A DNA stretch of 64,000 nucleotides, taken from Spinellus fusiger. Lineage: Eukaryota > Mucoromycota > Mucoromycetes > Mucorales > Phycomycetaceae. The stretch's first letter is position 1. Each line of letters starts with the position of its first letter. The stretch spans positions 744,001 through 808,000 of the forward strand of contig JALLLS010000006.1 of the NCBI GenBank assembly GCA_025094145.1, read 5' to 3'. Positions 46,546 through 56,315 of the stretch are shown here, piece after piece. Below the pieces are notes generated by a model. That model did no database searches and was not told where the DNA came from. It saw only the letters and a program-made list of their open reading frames with translations. A program made the translations under genes and the position numbers.

Positions 46546-47604
46546 TTATAACTCCATGGCATTGGCCTTGGTGACAGATTTACACATCGAGAAAACAGTC
46601 TCATAAAGGCAAAGACAATGTTCAGTAGCAGCTTCTTCAGCGACCCTTGTCTCTGGGTAAGAGTGGTACTCAGTATCATTGCCCTTGTGTTCAGATACAC
46701 TGCAATAGTGGCAACGAGGAACAGAAGCAGGACGACAAGAGCAGTCCCTCATGACATGGCTCTCTTGGCAGCAGTAACAGCAACAGTACTGGCAATAAGA
46801 TGGGAGACCCTTTACACCGATCTTGACTGATACATTGAACATTCCCCCCAAACATGGAAGAAGCAATGCAAGGGAGTGAGGAATCTCCACAGAAGAGACG
46901 TTCAGCACAACTGAGACTTCTCCTTGGAAGATCTTGTGCTCATCTACACAGGCATTAAGGTGCACTCCCTTGCCATAAAGATGAAATATCTCAACAATGA
47001 GTGCCTGCAAGTCCCTCTCATGGTGGCAACTGGGATTATAGTAGAGATTAACCTCTACTAAGTTGGCATCCAAGTTGAGCCCAGCAGAAGCAATAAACCT
47101 CATGTTGTTGAAAGACACACCTTCAGAAGTGGTCTTAAGGCGCATCTTGGGGTCTTTGAAGATGACCTTCTGAATAAGTTCTTTGTCTCTGGTATGGTGT
47201 GTGGTGATATCAACCACTGCACCCAGTTGGTGGACTAAGACCAGAGCAATGTTTTGAGATTTGGCCTGCTTGCCAAAGTTAAACACAATGCACTCAAGGT
47301 GTATTATACAAGCCCATACAGACATAACTGAGTCCACATGCCAGAGAGACTCACAGCCAGGTGTTGTGAAGATAAAAAGTGCCTTATTAGGGTGACAAAT
47401 GAATGGCCTTGAGCCAGTAACAATTTTACTAATGTCATTCCATGACACTGTTTTCTCAAACATTGATAGTGGTGGCAAATCAAACATGTGCAAATAGCAA
47501 AACCTGGAAACCCAATCATGTTGAATTGATAACATCAACATTAAAAATAAAAAGTTGCTGTGATGATGAATTTCTATTACTATAACCCATTGGTACTTCC
47601 TCAA
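46546..47604 (-). CDS. retrotransposon ORF1/gag-like protein with zinc knuckles (left arm)
   Basis: 352 codons, identical in both arms. The C-terminal third has a degenerate pair of CCHC-type knuckles, YCQYCCCYCCQESHVMRDC and RCHYCSVSEHKGNDTEY (last ligand not Cys), as in ORF1 of fungal LINEs that bind element RNA. The middle (about 90-270) resembles the RNA-binding segment of such ORF1s (MRLKTTSEGVSFNNMRF, HERDLQALIVEIFHLYGKG). The first 40 or so codons are probably out of the original frame, because the other frame reads EEVPMGYSNRNSSSQQLFIF. Just downstream, LETLNMRGLSLDFSS looks like the start of an ORF2 endonuclease but stops at once. Whether it is still translated is unknown. Confidence 0.65.
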   Translation of the reverse strand: MRKYQWVIVIEIHHHSNFLFLMLMLSIQHDWVSRFCYLHMFDLPPLSMFEKTVSWNDISKIVTGSRPFICHPNKALFIFTTPGCESLWHVDSVMSVWACIIHLECIVFNFGKQAKSQNIALVLVHQLGAVVDITTHHTRDKELIQKVIFKDPKMRLKTTSEGVSFNNMRFIASAGLNLDANLVEVNLYYNPSCHHERDLQALIVEIFHLYGKGVHLNACVDEHKIFQGEVSVVLNVSSVEIPHSLALLLPCLGGMFNVSVKIGVKGLPSYCQYCCCYCCQESHVMRDCSCRPASVPRCHYCSVSEHKGNDTEYHSYPETRVAEEAATEHCLCLYETVFSMCKSVTKANAMEL

Positions 47605-47780
47605 CAGTTCTAGACTAGCAAAGAGATGCTAGCATCAGTAGCTCTGTCATTTTATGATAGTATTAAGAATGTTGAGGAATTTGACCCACACATTCCAAGA
47701 GACATTGCTATTGTATAGATTATATTAATATAACATAGTCTGAAAATTATATAAGTAATTGTAATTGTTGTAGTATAGAA
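47605..47780. other. upstream flank of the ORF1-like gene (left arm)
   Basis: AT-rich, no feature. Confidence 0.35.
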
Positions 47781-47911
47781 CTTTGAGAAATACAACTCTT
47801 TTATTACCAAACACACCTCTTGTTTTTTGGGTTTTCCAACAATCACTATTGTTCAGAAACAACCAGGAACAAGAGGTGTGTTTGGTAATAAAAGAGTTGT
47901 ATTTCTCAAAG
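47781..47911 (+). repeat. 44-bp perfect inverted repeat (hairpin), left arm
   Basis: Stems 47,781-47,824 and 47,868-47,911 are perfectly complementary (start CTTTGAGAAATACAACTC) around a 43-nt loop. Small foldback or MITE; its mirror is in the right arm. Confidence 0.93.
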
Positions 47912-48114
47912 ATTCATTGTATGAATTTTGATCTACTTATATACATATTTTTTTATGCTACAAAGATCTAATTTATACAGTAATAGCTTCTCAGTAAATT
48001 CAGGGATGGTTTTCCCTCCCTTGTCCTATATGTGTTTCAAGGGGGAAAAGTCTTCACATTTACAACATTATTAATAACTGTTTTATTTGTTTATCATTTG
48101 AGATTGTTTGGACA

Positions 48115-49397
48115 GGTAGATTAACAAGACTGAACAAAGATAATTTTTATTGAGTAAAGAAAGGTTTATTATTTATACTTTTGGTGGGTGCTTATCCTTC
48201 AGTGGCTTCTACCTTATGGTAGTTATGATAGTCAACCTTATGGCTGCTTCACAATTACAACTAAATGGTTGGTGGGGACATTCTACCTTATGGTATAATT
48301 CACTCTCTTTGACCTTATGGTTGGTGTCTATATTGCTACCTTATGGTAGTATTAATAACTGCCACCTTATGGTTGGCTCATATGTTTTACTTAGTTGTAG
48401 TATTATTAGATTCAACCCTATGGTTGGTTCCTGGGATAAGCACTCCACTATTGGAACCATTAATTATTATGAGTCTTTACTCAATTGAATCTGATAGGTT
48501 AATATTGTTCTGTTAGAATTATTAATGAAGATGGCTCTTGTTAAGTGTCCAATAGTACTGTTGTGTTCCAACCTCAATCCAAAGATTCTTCATGAATTGG
48601 TCAACATGAGTAGTGTGCTGTGACATTCAGAATACTCTATGAAAGCTTGAGTGCACACAAGTACCATAGTACATCTCTGTATCATCTCACTGATTGGTTG
48701 TAACTACAAATCAACCTTCTAAGCTCAAATTATTATTGGACACTTGATGAGCTGCCTTCATCTATAAATCCTTAGTGGATTAAATAAGACCTATCAAAGG
48801 CAATTAAAAGTGAAGACATAATAGATGGCTCTATAATGGTGTGCTTATTCAATGAACCAACCATAAGGCTCCAACATGTAGTCTACCATTAGGTAGAACA
48901 GCTATGTTAAATTTGAAAGGGAATTAATCAGACTCAAAACAAGATACTTTTATTAAAACAATTTTGACATGTCTATTTATACTAAATAGACAAGTGGCTG
49001 TGTACTGAATATGATCCATTACTGTTTTAGGATGCTTGTCAAATAATGGCCTGTTCAGTAGACTTTAATATGTGGTGTCTTAACTATGAATTACGTTGTA
49101 GAAAGGAGACAACTTAATAATTGGTCTGTGACTGCTACCGTTGTCTTCATGATTACAACAAGCTACACCAACCATAAAGCTACACCTATGTAAACTACCA
49201 TAAGATAAATCATCTACACCAACCATATGGTTGCATCTATCAATAAGCTATGCCATGGACTAATCATTAACTACCAAAAGGTAGAATGCCACTGAAGGAT
49301 AAGCACCCACAAAAAGTATAAATAATGAACCACTCTTCACTTAATAAAAATTATCTTTGTTCAGTCTTGTTATTTTCTACTTGTCTGAATAATCACA
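48115..49397 (+). repeat. foldback element at the inner edge of the left arm
   Basis: The ends are inverted copies of about 110 bp (AACAAGACTGAACAAAGATAATTTTTATT..., GGGTGCTTATCCTTCAGTGGC). The interior has many copies of a short palindrome-like motif (ACCTTATGGT/ACCATAAGGT), and inner segments 48,473-48,552 and 48,745-48,825 are again inverted copies of each other around a loop of about 180 bp. No coding capacity is recognised. Confidence 0.85.
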
Positions 49398-49439
49398 CCT
49401 TCATTTTAATAGACAATGCCTCTCTTTGCACATATACAA

Positions 49440-49680
49440 TAATAAAATAGATAGATCCTAAACAGATCTATAGAGTCCACAGGCTACCACCACTAATGGA
49501 CTCTTACTATGCACTGGACTAGTAATCTTACTTTGAAGGCATTCAAGATAAGTTACTTTTAATGGATATTTAGAATGATTGTGAGTCCGTCCAAATTTTG
49601 AGCAACTTGTCACATAGATTAATCGATCTGGCTTTAATCTGAGGTGCTTCAAGCTGCAAGATAAGGCACGTTAAAAGGGT
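49440..49680 (-). mobile_element. LINE ORF2 C-terminal fragment in the spacer
   Basis: The reverse-strand frame GRTHNHSKYPLKVTYLECLQ, SKITSPVHSK and VVACGLYRSV parallels GRAHNPPKYPLKLAYLERLQ, SEITSLVRGK and VACGLCRPV of the LINE at 11,804-12,670. Short and non-functional. Confidence 0.8.
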
Positions 49681-49710
49681 TACACACTCCTGAGAGTGTA
49701 TAGTTATACT

Positions 49711-49791
49711 GAAGACTGCGAGATTCGAACTCGCGCCACTTTCGTGAATACGACCTGAACGTATCGCCTTAGACCACTCGGCCAAATCTCC
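49711..49791 (-). tRNA. tRNA-Leu (anticodon CAG)
   Basis: An 81-nt type II tRNA on the reverse strand. Acceptor GGAGATT/AGTCTTC; D-arm GCC-GGC with AGTGG loop; anticodon stem ATACG/CGTAT with loop TTCAGGT; long variable arm CACGAAAGTG; T-arm GCGAG TTCGAAT CTCGC. CCA is not encoded and there is no intron, as in many eukaryotic tRNAs. B-box-type GTTCGAATC is present. It is the only complete host gene in the palindrome spacer. Confidence 0.96.
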
Positions 49792-50040
49792 ACACATAGT
49801 GTGTCCGTGCTAGACACTGTGCTATCAAATAGAGTAATACTATTGGCTGCACATGTCTTCCCTTTCTGGAACACACATTATCCTGTGTGGATACACACAG
49901 ATAATATAATATAATTAATAAGATAAATGCTAATGCAATATATTGTCTTAGCTTAACATGTTCACTGTGAAGAAAACATAAAGACAAGACATGTATGTGC
50001 AATTGTACACTGTAGAATTTAGTATAAATAATCAAGTGTG

Positions 50041-50205
50041 TTGTGTTCTGACTTCAATCCAAAGATTCTTCATGAATTGGTCAACATGAGTAGTGTGCTG
50101 TGACATTCAGAATACTCTATGAAAGCTTGAGTGCACACAAGTACCATAGTACATCTCTGTATCATCTCACTGATTGGTTGTAACTACAAATCACCTTCTA
50201 AAGCT
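50041..50205 (+). repeat. direct copy of the foldback-element loop
   Basis: About 165 bp nearly identical, in the same orientation, to 48,566-48,730 in the left arm. It is therefore inverted relative to 50,882-51,046 in the right arm. Confidence 0.9.
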
Positions 50206-50214
50206 CAGTGTACT

Positions 50215-51497
50215 TGTGATTATTCAGACAAGTAGAAAATAACAAGACTGAACAAAGATAATTTTTATTAAGTGAAGAGTGGTTCATTATTTATACTTTT
50301 TGTGGGTGCTTATCCTTCAGTGGCATTCTACCTTTTGGTAGTTAATGATTAGTCCATGGCATAGCTTATTGATAGATGCAACCATATGGTTGGTGTAGAT
50401 GATTTATCTTATGGTAGTTTACATAGGTGTAGCTTTATGGTTGGTGTAGCTTGTTGTAATCATGAAGACAACGGTAGCAGTCACAGACCAATTATTAAGT
50501 TGTCTCCTTTCTACAACGTAATTCATAGTTAAGACACCACATATTAAAGTCTACTGAACAGGCCATTATTTGACAAGCATCCTAAAACAGTAATGGATCA
50601 TATTCAGTACACAGCCACTTGTCTATTTAGTATAAATAGACATGTCAAAATTGTTTTAATAAAAGTATCTTGTTTTGAGTCTGATTAATTCCCTTTCAAA
50701 TTTAACATAGCTGTTCTACCTAATGGTAGACTACATGTTGGAGCCTTATGGTTGGTTCATTGAATAAGCACACCATTATAGAGCCATCTATTATGTCTTC
50801 ACTTTTAATTGCCTTTGATAGGTCTTATTTAATCCACTAAGGATTTATAGATGAAGGCAGCTCATCAAGTGTCCAATAATAATTTGAGCTTAGAAGGTTG
50901 ATTTGTAGTTACAACCAATCAGTGAGATGATACAGAGATGTACTATGGTACTTGTGTGCACTCAAGCTTTCATAGAGTATTCTGAATGTCACAGCACACT
51001 ACTCATGTTGACCAATTCATGAAGAATCTTTGGATTGAGGTTGGAACACAACAGTACTATTGGACACTTAACAAGAGCCATCTTCATTAATAATTCTAAC
51101 AGAACAATATTAACCTATCAGATTCAATTGAGTAAAGACTCATAATAATTAATGGTTCCAATAGTGGAGTGCTTATCCCAGGAACCAACCATAGGGTTGA
51201 ATCTAATAATACTACAACTAAGTAAAACATATGAGCCAACCATAAGGTGGCAGTTATTAATACTACCATAAGGTAGCAATATAGACACCAACCATAAGGT
51301 CAAAGAGAGTGAATTATACCATAAGGTAGAATGTCCCCACCAACCATTTAGTTGTAATTGTGAAGCAGCCATAAGGTTGACTATCATAACTACCATAAGG
51401 TAGAAGCCACTGAAGGATAAGCACCCACCAAAAGTATAAATAATAAACCTTTCTTTACTCAATAAAAATTATCTTTGTTCAGTCTTGTTAATCTACC
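50215..51497 (-). repeat. foldback element at the inner edge of the right arm
   Basis: Mirror of 48,115-49,397, with the same ACCATAAGGT-type motif array and inverted ends. Confidence 0.85.
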
Positions 51498-51700
51498 TGT
51501 CCAAACAATCTCAAATGATAAACAAATAAAACAGTTATTAATAATGTTGTAAATGTGAAGACTTTTCCCCCTTGAAACACATATAGGACAAGGGAGGGAA
51601 AACCATCCCTGAATTTACTGAGAAGCTATTACTGTATAAATTAGATCTTTGTAGCATAAAAAAATATGTATATAAGTAGATCAAAATTCATACAATGAAT

Positions 51701-51831
51701 CTTTGAGAAATACAACTCTTTTATTACCAAACACACCTCTTGTTCCTGGTTGTTTCTGAACAATAGTGATTGTTGGAAAACCCAAAAAACAAGAGGTGTG
51801 TTTGGTAATAAAAGAGTTGTATTTCTCAAAG
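51701..51831 (-). repeat. 44-bp perfect inverted repeat (hairpin), right arm
   Basis: Mirror copy of the hairpin at 47,781-47,911. Confidence 0.93.
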
Positions 51832-52007
51832 TTCTATACTACAACAATTACAATTACTTATATAATTTTCAGACTATGTTATATTAATATAATCTATACA
51901 ATAGCAATGTCTCTTGGAATGTGTGGGTCAAATTCCTCAACATTCTTAATACTATCATAAAATGACAGAGCTACTGATGCTAGCATCTCTTTGCTAGTCT
52001 AGAACTG

Positions 52008-53066
52008 TTGAGGAAGTACCAATGGGTTATAGTAATAGAAATTCATCATCACAGCAACTTTTTATTTTTAATGTTGATGTTATCAATTCAACATGATTGG
52101 GTTTCCAGGTTTTGCTATTTGCACATGTTTGATTTGCCACCACTATCAATGTTTGAGAAAACAGTGTCATGGAATGACATTAGTAAAATTGTTACTGGCT
52201 CAAGGCCATTCATTTGTCACCCTAATAAGGCACTTTTTATCTTCACAACACCTGGCTGTGAGTCTCTCTGGCATGTGGACTCAGTTATGTCTGTATGGGC
52301 TTGTATAATACACCTTGAGTGCATTGTGTTTAACTTTGGCAAGCAGGCCAAATCTCAAAACATTGCTCTGGTCTTAGTCCACCAACTGGGTGCAGTGGTT
52401 GATATCACCACACACCATACCAGAGACAAAGAACTTATTCAGAAGGTCATCTTCAAAGACCCCAAGATGCGCCTTAAGACCACTTCTGAAGGTGTGTCTT
52501 TCAACAACATGAGGTTTATTGCTTCTGCTGGGCTCAACTTGGATGCCAACTTAGTAGAGGTTAATCTCTACTATAATCCCAGTTGCCACCATGAGAGGGA
52601 CTTGCAGGCACTCATTGTTGAGATATTTCATCTTTATGGCAAGGGAGTGCACCTTAATGCCTGTGTAGATGAGCACAAGATCTTCCAAGGAGAAGTCTCA
52701 GTTGTGCTGAACGTCTCTTCTGTGGAGATTCCTCACTCCCTTGCATTGCTTCTTCCATGTTTGGGGGGAATGTTCAATGTATCAGTCAAGATCGGTGTAA
52801 AGGGTCTCCCATCTTATTGCCAGTACTGTTGCTGTTACTGCTGCCAAGAGAGCCATGTCATGAGGGACTGCTCTTGTCGTCCTGCTTCTGTTCCTCGTTG
52901 CCACTATTGCAGTGTATCTGAACACAAGGGCAATGATACTGAGTACCACTCTTACCCAGAGACAAGGGTCGCTGAAGAAGCTGCTACTGAACATTGTCTT
53001 TGCCTTTATGAGACTGTTTTCTCGATGTGTAAATCTGTCACCAAGGCCAATGCCATGGAGTTATAA
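52008..53066 (+). CDS. retrotransposon ORF1/gag-like protein with zinc knuckles (right arm)
   Basis: Identical in protein sequence to the left-arm copy at 46,546-47,604. Two degenerate CCHC knuckles sit near residues 275-320, and an RNA-binding-like middle precedes them. An ORF2-type start follows within 10 codons of the stop and ends quickly. The exact identity of the two copies over 352 codons contrasts with the diverged Tc1 region of the same arms. Confidence 0.65.
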   Translation: MRKYQWVIVIEIHHHSNFLFLMLMLSIQHDWVSRFCYLHMFDLPPLSMFEKTVSWNDISKIVTGSRPFICHPNKALFIFTTPGCESLWHVDSVMSVWACIIHLECIVFNFGKQAKSQNIALVLVHQLGAVVDITTHHTRDKELIQKVIFKDPKMRLKTTSEGVSFNNMRFIASAGLNLDANLVEVNLYYNPSCHHERDLQALIVEIFHLYGKGVHLNACVDEHKIFQGEVSVVLNVSSVEIPHSLALLLPCLGGMFNVSVKIGVKGLPSYCQYCCCYCCQESHVMRDCSCRPASVPRCHYCSVSEHKGNDTEYHSYPETRVAEEAATEHCLCLYETVFSMCKSVTKANAMEL

Positions 53067-53319
53067 GCATTGGCCCTCTTCAATTAGAGACCCTCAATAT
53101 GAGAGGTCTCTCTCTAGATTTTTCTAGTGTTGAGGCTGACCTTAGCAACTTAAAGTAGACCCGAACTGCCAATCTTGCCCAGAGTACTAGTGTCAAGTCA
53201 TGTGAACAGGGCGAGCAGTCAAATGCCTATTTCTATAGGACCATCAAACAAAGAGAGACTGCAAAGTCAATTACCTCGCTTCAGGATCCTATTTCTGGTG
53301 GCCTCTTTTCTTTCTCTCT

Positions 53320-53667
53320 ATGGCTGACATACTCTATTGCATGCATGAAGATAGCACTGTAGAAAATAAGAGAACATACCAATACACTAGCAATCAAAGT
53401 GCTATTGAAAACAAATTGAGAAAGTTCAGGAAACTCGGTGAGAACTTGAAGCCTGATGCAGTGAAACCAGCTGAGTTATTTATGTCAGGACATACATCTT
53501 CAACAGTCAATTGTGAAAGGTTTGCAAAATACATCAAGGAAAGAGCCAGAGTTATCCAAGTGTTGCATAACTAATTATTCATATAAAGATACTCCTGCTG
53601 TGGAAAAACCAGAATGTCAATGGCCTAATCCCATTTCTTAGAATGAAGCTTTTGATCTTTATTAATC
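53320..53667 (+). pseudogene. Fanzor RuvC-I-side relic (right arm)
   Basis: Mirror of 45,945-46,292. It is joined at its 5' side to LINE-like sequence and lacks the first catalytic Asp. It is followed at about 53,785-53,850 by the block shared with 6,890-6,960, in the same relative order as in the Fanzor element. Confidence 0.78.
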
Positions 53668-54087
53668 AACGACAATCAGACAAACAGCCATCTAGTAGTA
53701 ACTAATCCATCAAAACATCAAAAAAAGAATCCAGTGTAGTTATCGCTGCACTAAACCAAGATACATGTAAGTCTTTTTTGAACCATATGTAGAATAGGCG
53801 AAGACACGTCACCTATTTGCATGGATGATTGTAGAAAAGTAGAAGATATGGAAGTTGCTAAAAATAAGGTACACACCAGGATATCTTTAGGATATAAAAG
53901 AAAATAGTCGAAATATAATTGTTTAAGAAATGACACATCGATTTGAAAAGGAGCAAAAATAAATTAAGATGTATTCATGTTAGTTTTTAAATAAATAAAG
54001 ATTATGTAAATTTACCTGTAAATATCTGAATCCCAGAGGAAACCACTTTCGATGTGGCGATATATAATATGAATGCATCAAAGAATA

Positions 54088-54528
54088 TCTATGCTTCTCG
54101 ACAGAATGGAACTAGTCTGTGGCGACCATTTAAACACTCTTCTGCAATTGTATAGATATTCTTTGATGCAATCACATCTCTGTTCCAAACAATTCCACAA
54201 CTTTGGCAAGTGCAGATATTGTTGAGATTTATTAATACCTCGGTGAGGATATTTGTGTTATAAGTGTGGCAGATCTTGAAAAGAAAAACAAAAAAAAATA
54301 GCTGTTAGAAGAGCCTTTTATATTGGGTAAGAGGTCAATCATGTTTACTCTCGATTTTCGAAATTTATCAACATCAACCATAAGAAGATCTCTGCCCTTT
54401 TGTCTCTTTTTTCAATGATTGATATAAAATTCTCATCAAACCAACACAATGGCCTTTAAATTTGGCAGCATATTTTACCTTTATTCCTGTGTCATAAGCA
54501 ACAACTGCCAGTTTGGTAGGATCATACT
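54088..54528 (-). pseudogene. second-type TnpB/Fanzor-like C-terminal relic (right arm)
   Basis: Mirror of 45,085-45,525; zinc ribbon and WNRDV motif on the reverse strand, opposite to the neighbouring Fanzor relic. Confidence 0.7.
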
Positions 54529-55139
54529 CCAATATTCTTAGGTGCCAATACCCCTTCTAACTAATAAAACAGTAAAATAATTAGTTCGAGATGCATTAAT
54601 GTACTCTGTGTGTATGTCGTATTACCCTTGCACTGGAACCTTCCTCTTGCCTTTGCTTTTGTAACGGATTCACTGGGTTTATTATAGTAAAAGAATATAC
54701 AATGGAAACTGACTAACATGTCAGACATAATAAACATACACAAACACTCACCAGATTACAACTATTGGTTTATATGCCAGGCAAAGACAAACAAAATAAA
54801 GAGGGTAGAAGTTATGGAGAAAAACAGATAGTGTGGTTGGCAGGTATTTATATCCGAACAGAAGAGAACAAAACCAAATTTCACAAGTCATTTGCTTGAT
54901 CAGAACCACCAAAGTAATGTAGACTACAACAACATTCTAGAAAGAAAAGAATTGCTTAAAGAACAGTTGCCTCGTTACCCGTTGTGATCAAACTGTGTGT
55001 TGTGTTCCTGTTCATGTACCCTCTTTGATTTCCCTAGACCAGCCTTTGTACTAATAATCTATTTCTTTGTCCCTGCTAGAGTCCCAATATCTATACATCT
55101 GTCTATCTAGTGGTCTTGTTGATAACCTTAGTGCCTTTT
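54529..55139. other. no gene seen (right arm)
   Basis: Mirror of 44,471-45,084. Confidence 0.4.
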
Positions 55140-55650
55140 ATTACAGATACTTGCAAACCTTTGATTTTAAATACAATTTCATAAAAGGGCAAAATATTTT
55201 TGGACGTAAAACGGAGATATCCCCGCCTAAAAGCCAGAAAAATCTCCTGGTGTGTAGAAGGAAAGGTGTCAGATAAGAATATATAAAATAGCTAAATCCA
55301 AGTTTTAATAAACAGAAGTCAACTTATACCTTGGATTCCAAAGAAGGGTAGTTTACATCCTTGGTGAAGTATAGTCGTTGGTTCTTGTTCTGTTCCTGTT
55401 TGTCCTCTTTGTTTGTCCGTTTCATTGGTTCTCCGTTAGGAAGGTTGCCTTTGTTTTCTCATGCTCCTCTAGATCTGCTCTCAGACCACCTCTTCCAAAC
55501 CCACCAAATCATAGTTCTCGCAGCTGTAAAGAATCAAGTTCCCCACCGTATCATTTACAAGCTCCTCCAACGCACATACCTGCAAGAGCAGCCAGCCTTT
55601 CCCGAGGTCCTGTGTGTCTCAAGAATTTACCCTTTGCCCAAACGTACATA
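55140..55650 (+). repeat. LTR-like repeat R1 (right arm)
   Basis: Forward order: GCAAACCTTTGATTTTAAA block, TATATAAAATAG, TTTTAATAAACAG, CCTTGGATTCC, GTTCTTGTTCTGTTCCTG, then a short conserved frame (about 55,440-55,660). TATA box plus AATAAA within about 40 bp fits an LTR; no gag or pol is attached. Confidence 0.65.
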
Positions 55651-56315
55651 TATTTCATAATTTTTTGTTTAAGACACTTTATTTAAGCATCTCTACGCAG
55701 TCATACGCCGCACTGAGGGGTTTAAATGAAAAATAATAATTGACACGATCACTTGCAAAATAATTAAGCTGAGATAAAAGGAAGAATGAAACAGAGCAAG
55801 CTAAATGAGCATGGAATTTACAGAAAAGAGTAGAAATAAAGTAAATATACATAAGGCTATGGAATAGTATTGTTTTTTGCATATTCAATTTTCACATTTG
55901 TGTTTGCCATGCAATTAAAGAAAAGCCTTACAATCTCGCTTTTTTTTTTTTTCAATAATTTTTTTTATTCTAGTAAGATTTACTAAAGCATCGACTCAAG
56001 GGTTAAGCATCCATTGAAAACTTAATATGTAAAAAATCAGATGTATTTATCGGTTGAAAATACCAATATTTATAGTTCTAAGTTAAAACACAATAATGAG
56101 GTTGTTAATTCTCCATTGCATATTGAAATACAGTATAACGTCCGGCAAAGTTATGTATTTTTGTGTAAACGTCTATACATCTAAATGTGATACACAAAAC
56201 ATACTATATTGATATGTATGAGTTTCGAAACACATACGTTGAAGCATGTAAAATTATAAAGAAATAATAATTTGTAGTTTGTTATTATTCTATTTCATTC
56301 TACTCTTTATTATCT
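55651..56315. other. upstream region of the P450, right arm
   Basis: No gene; mirror of 43,304-43,984. Confidence 0.4.

Larger units (their letters stand above)
35647..49397 (+). repeat. left arm of a giant inverted repeat (palindrome)
   Basis: Base x in this arm pairs with base 99,612 minus x at the centre, drifting to 99,647 minus x at the outer end through indels. Genes, relics and non-coding DNA all match on opposite strands. The outer limit shown is only the mirror of the window end. Confidence 0.97.
49398..50214. other. central spacer of the palindrome
   Basis: 817 bp of single-copy arrangement between the two arms. It contains a LINE fragment, a complete tRNA-Leu and a 165-bp direct copy of the foldback loop. 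The arms begin exactly at the outer end of the foldback element on each side. Confidence 0.9.

Noticed and set aside
49570..49797. Reverse-strand open frame starting MCGDLAEWSKAIRSG
   Set aside because: It is the translation of the tRNA-Leu gene and its flanks, a common false protein.
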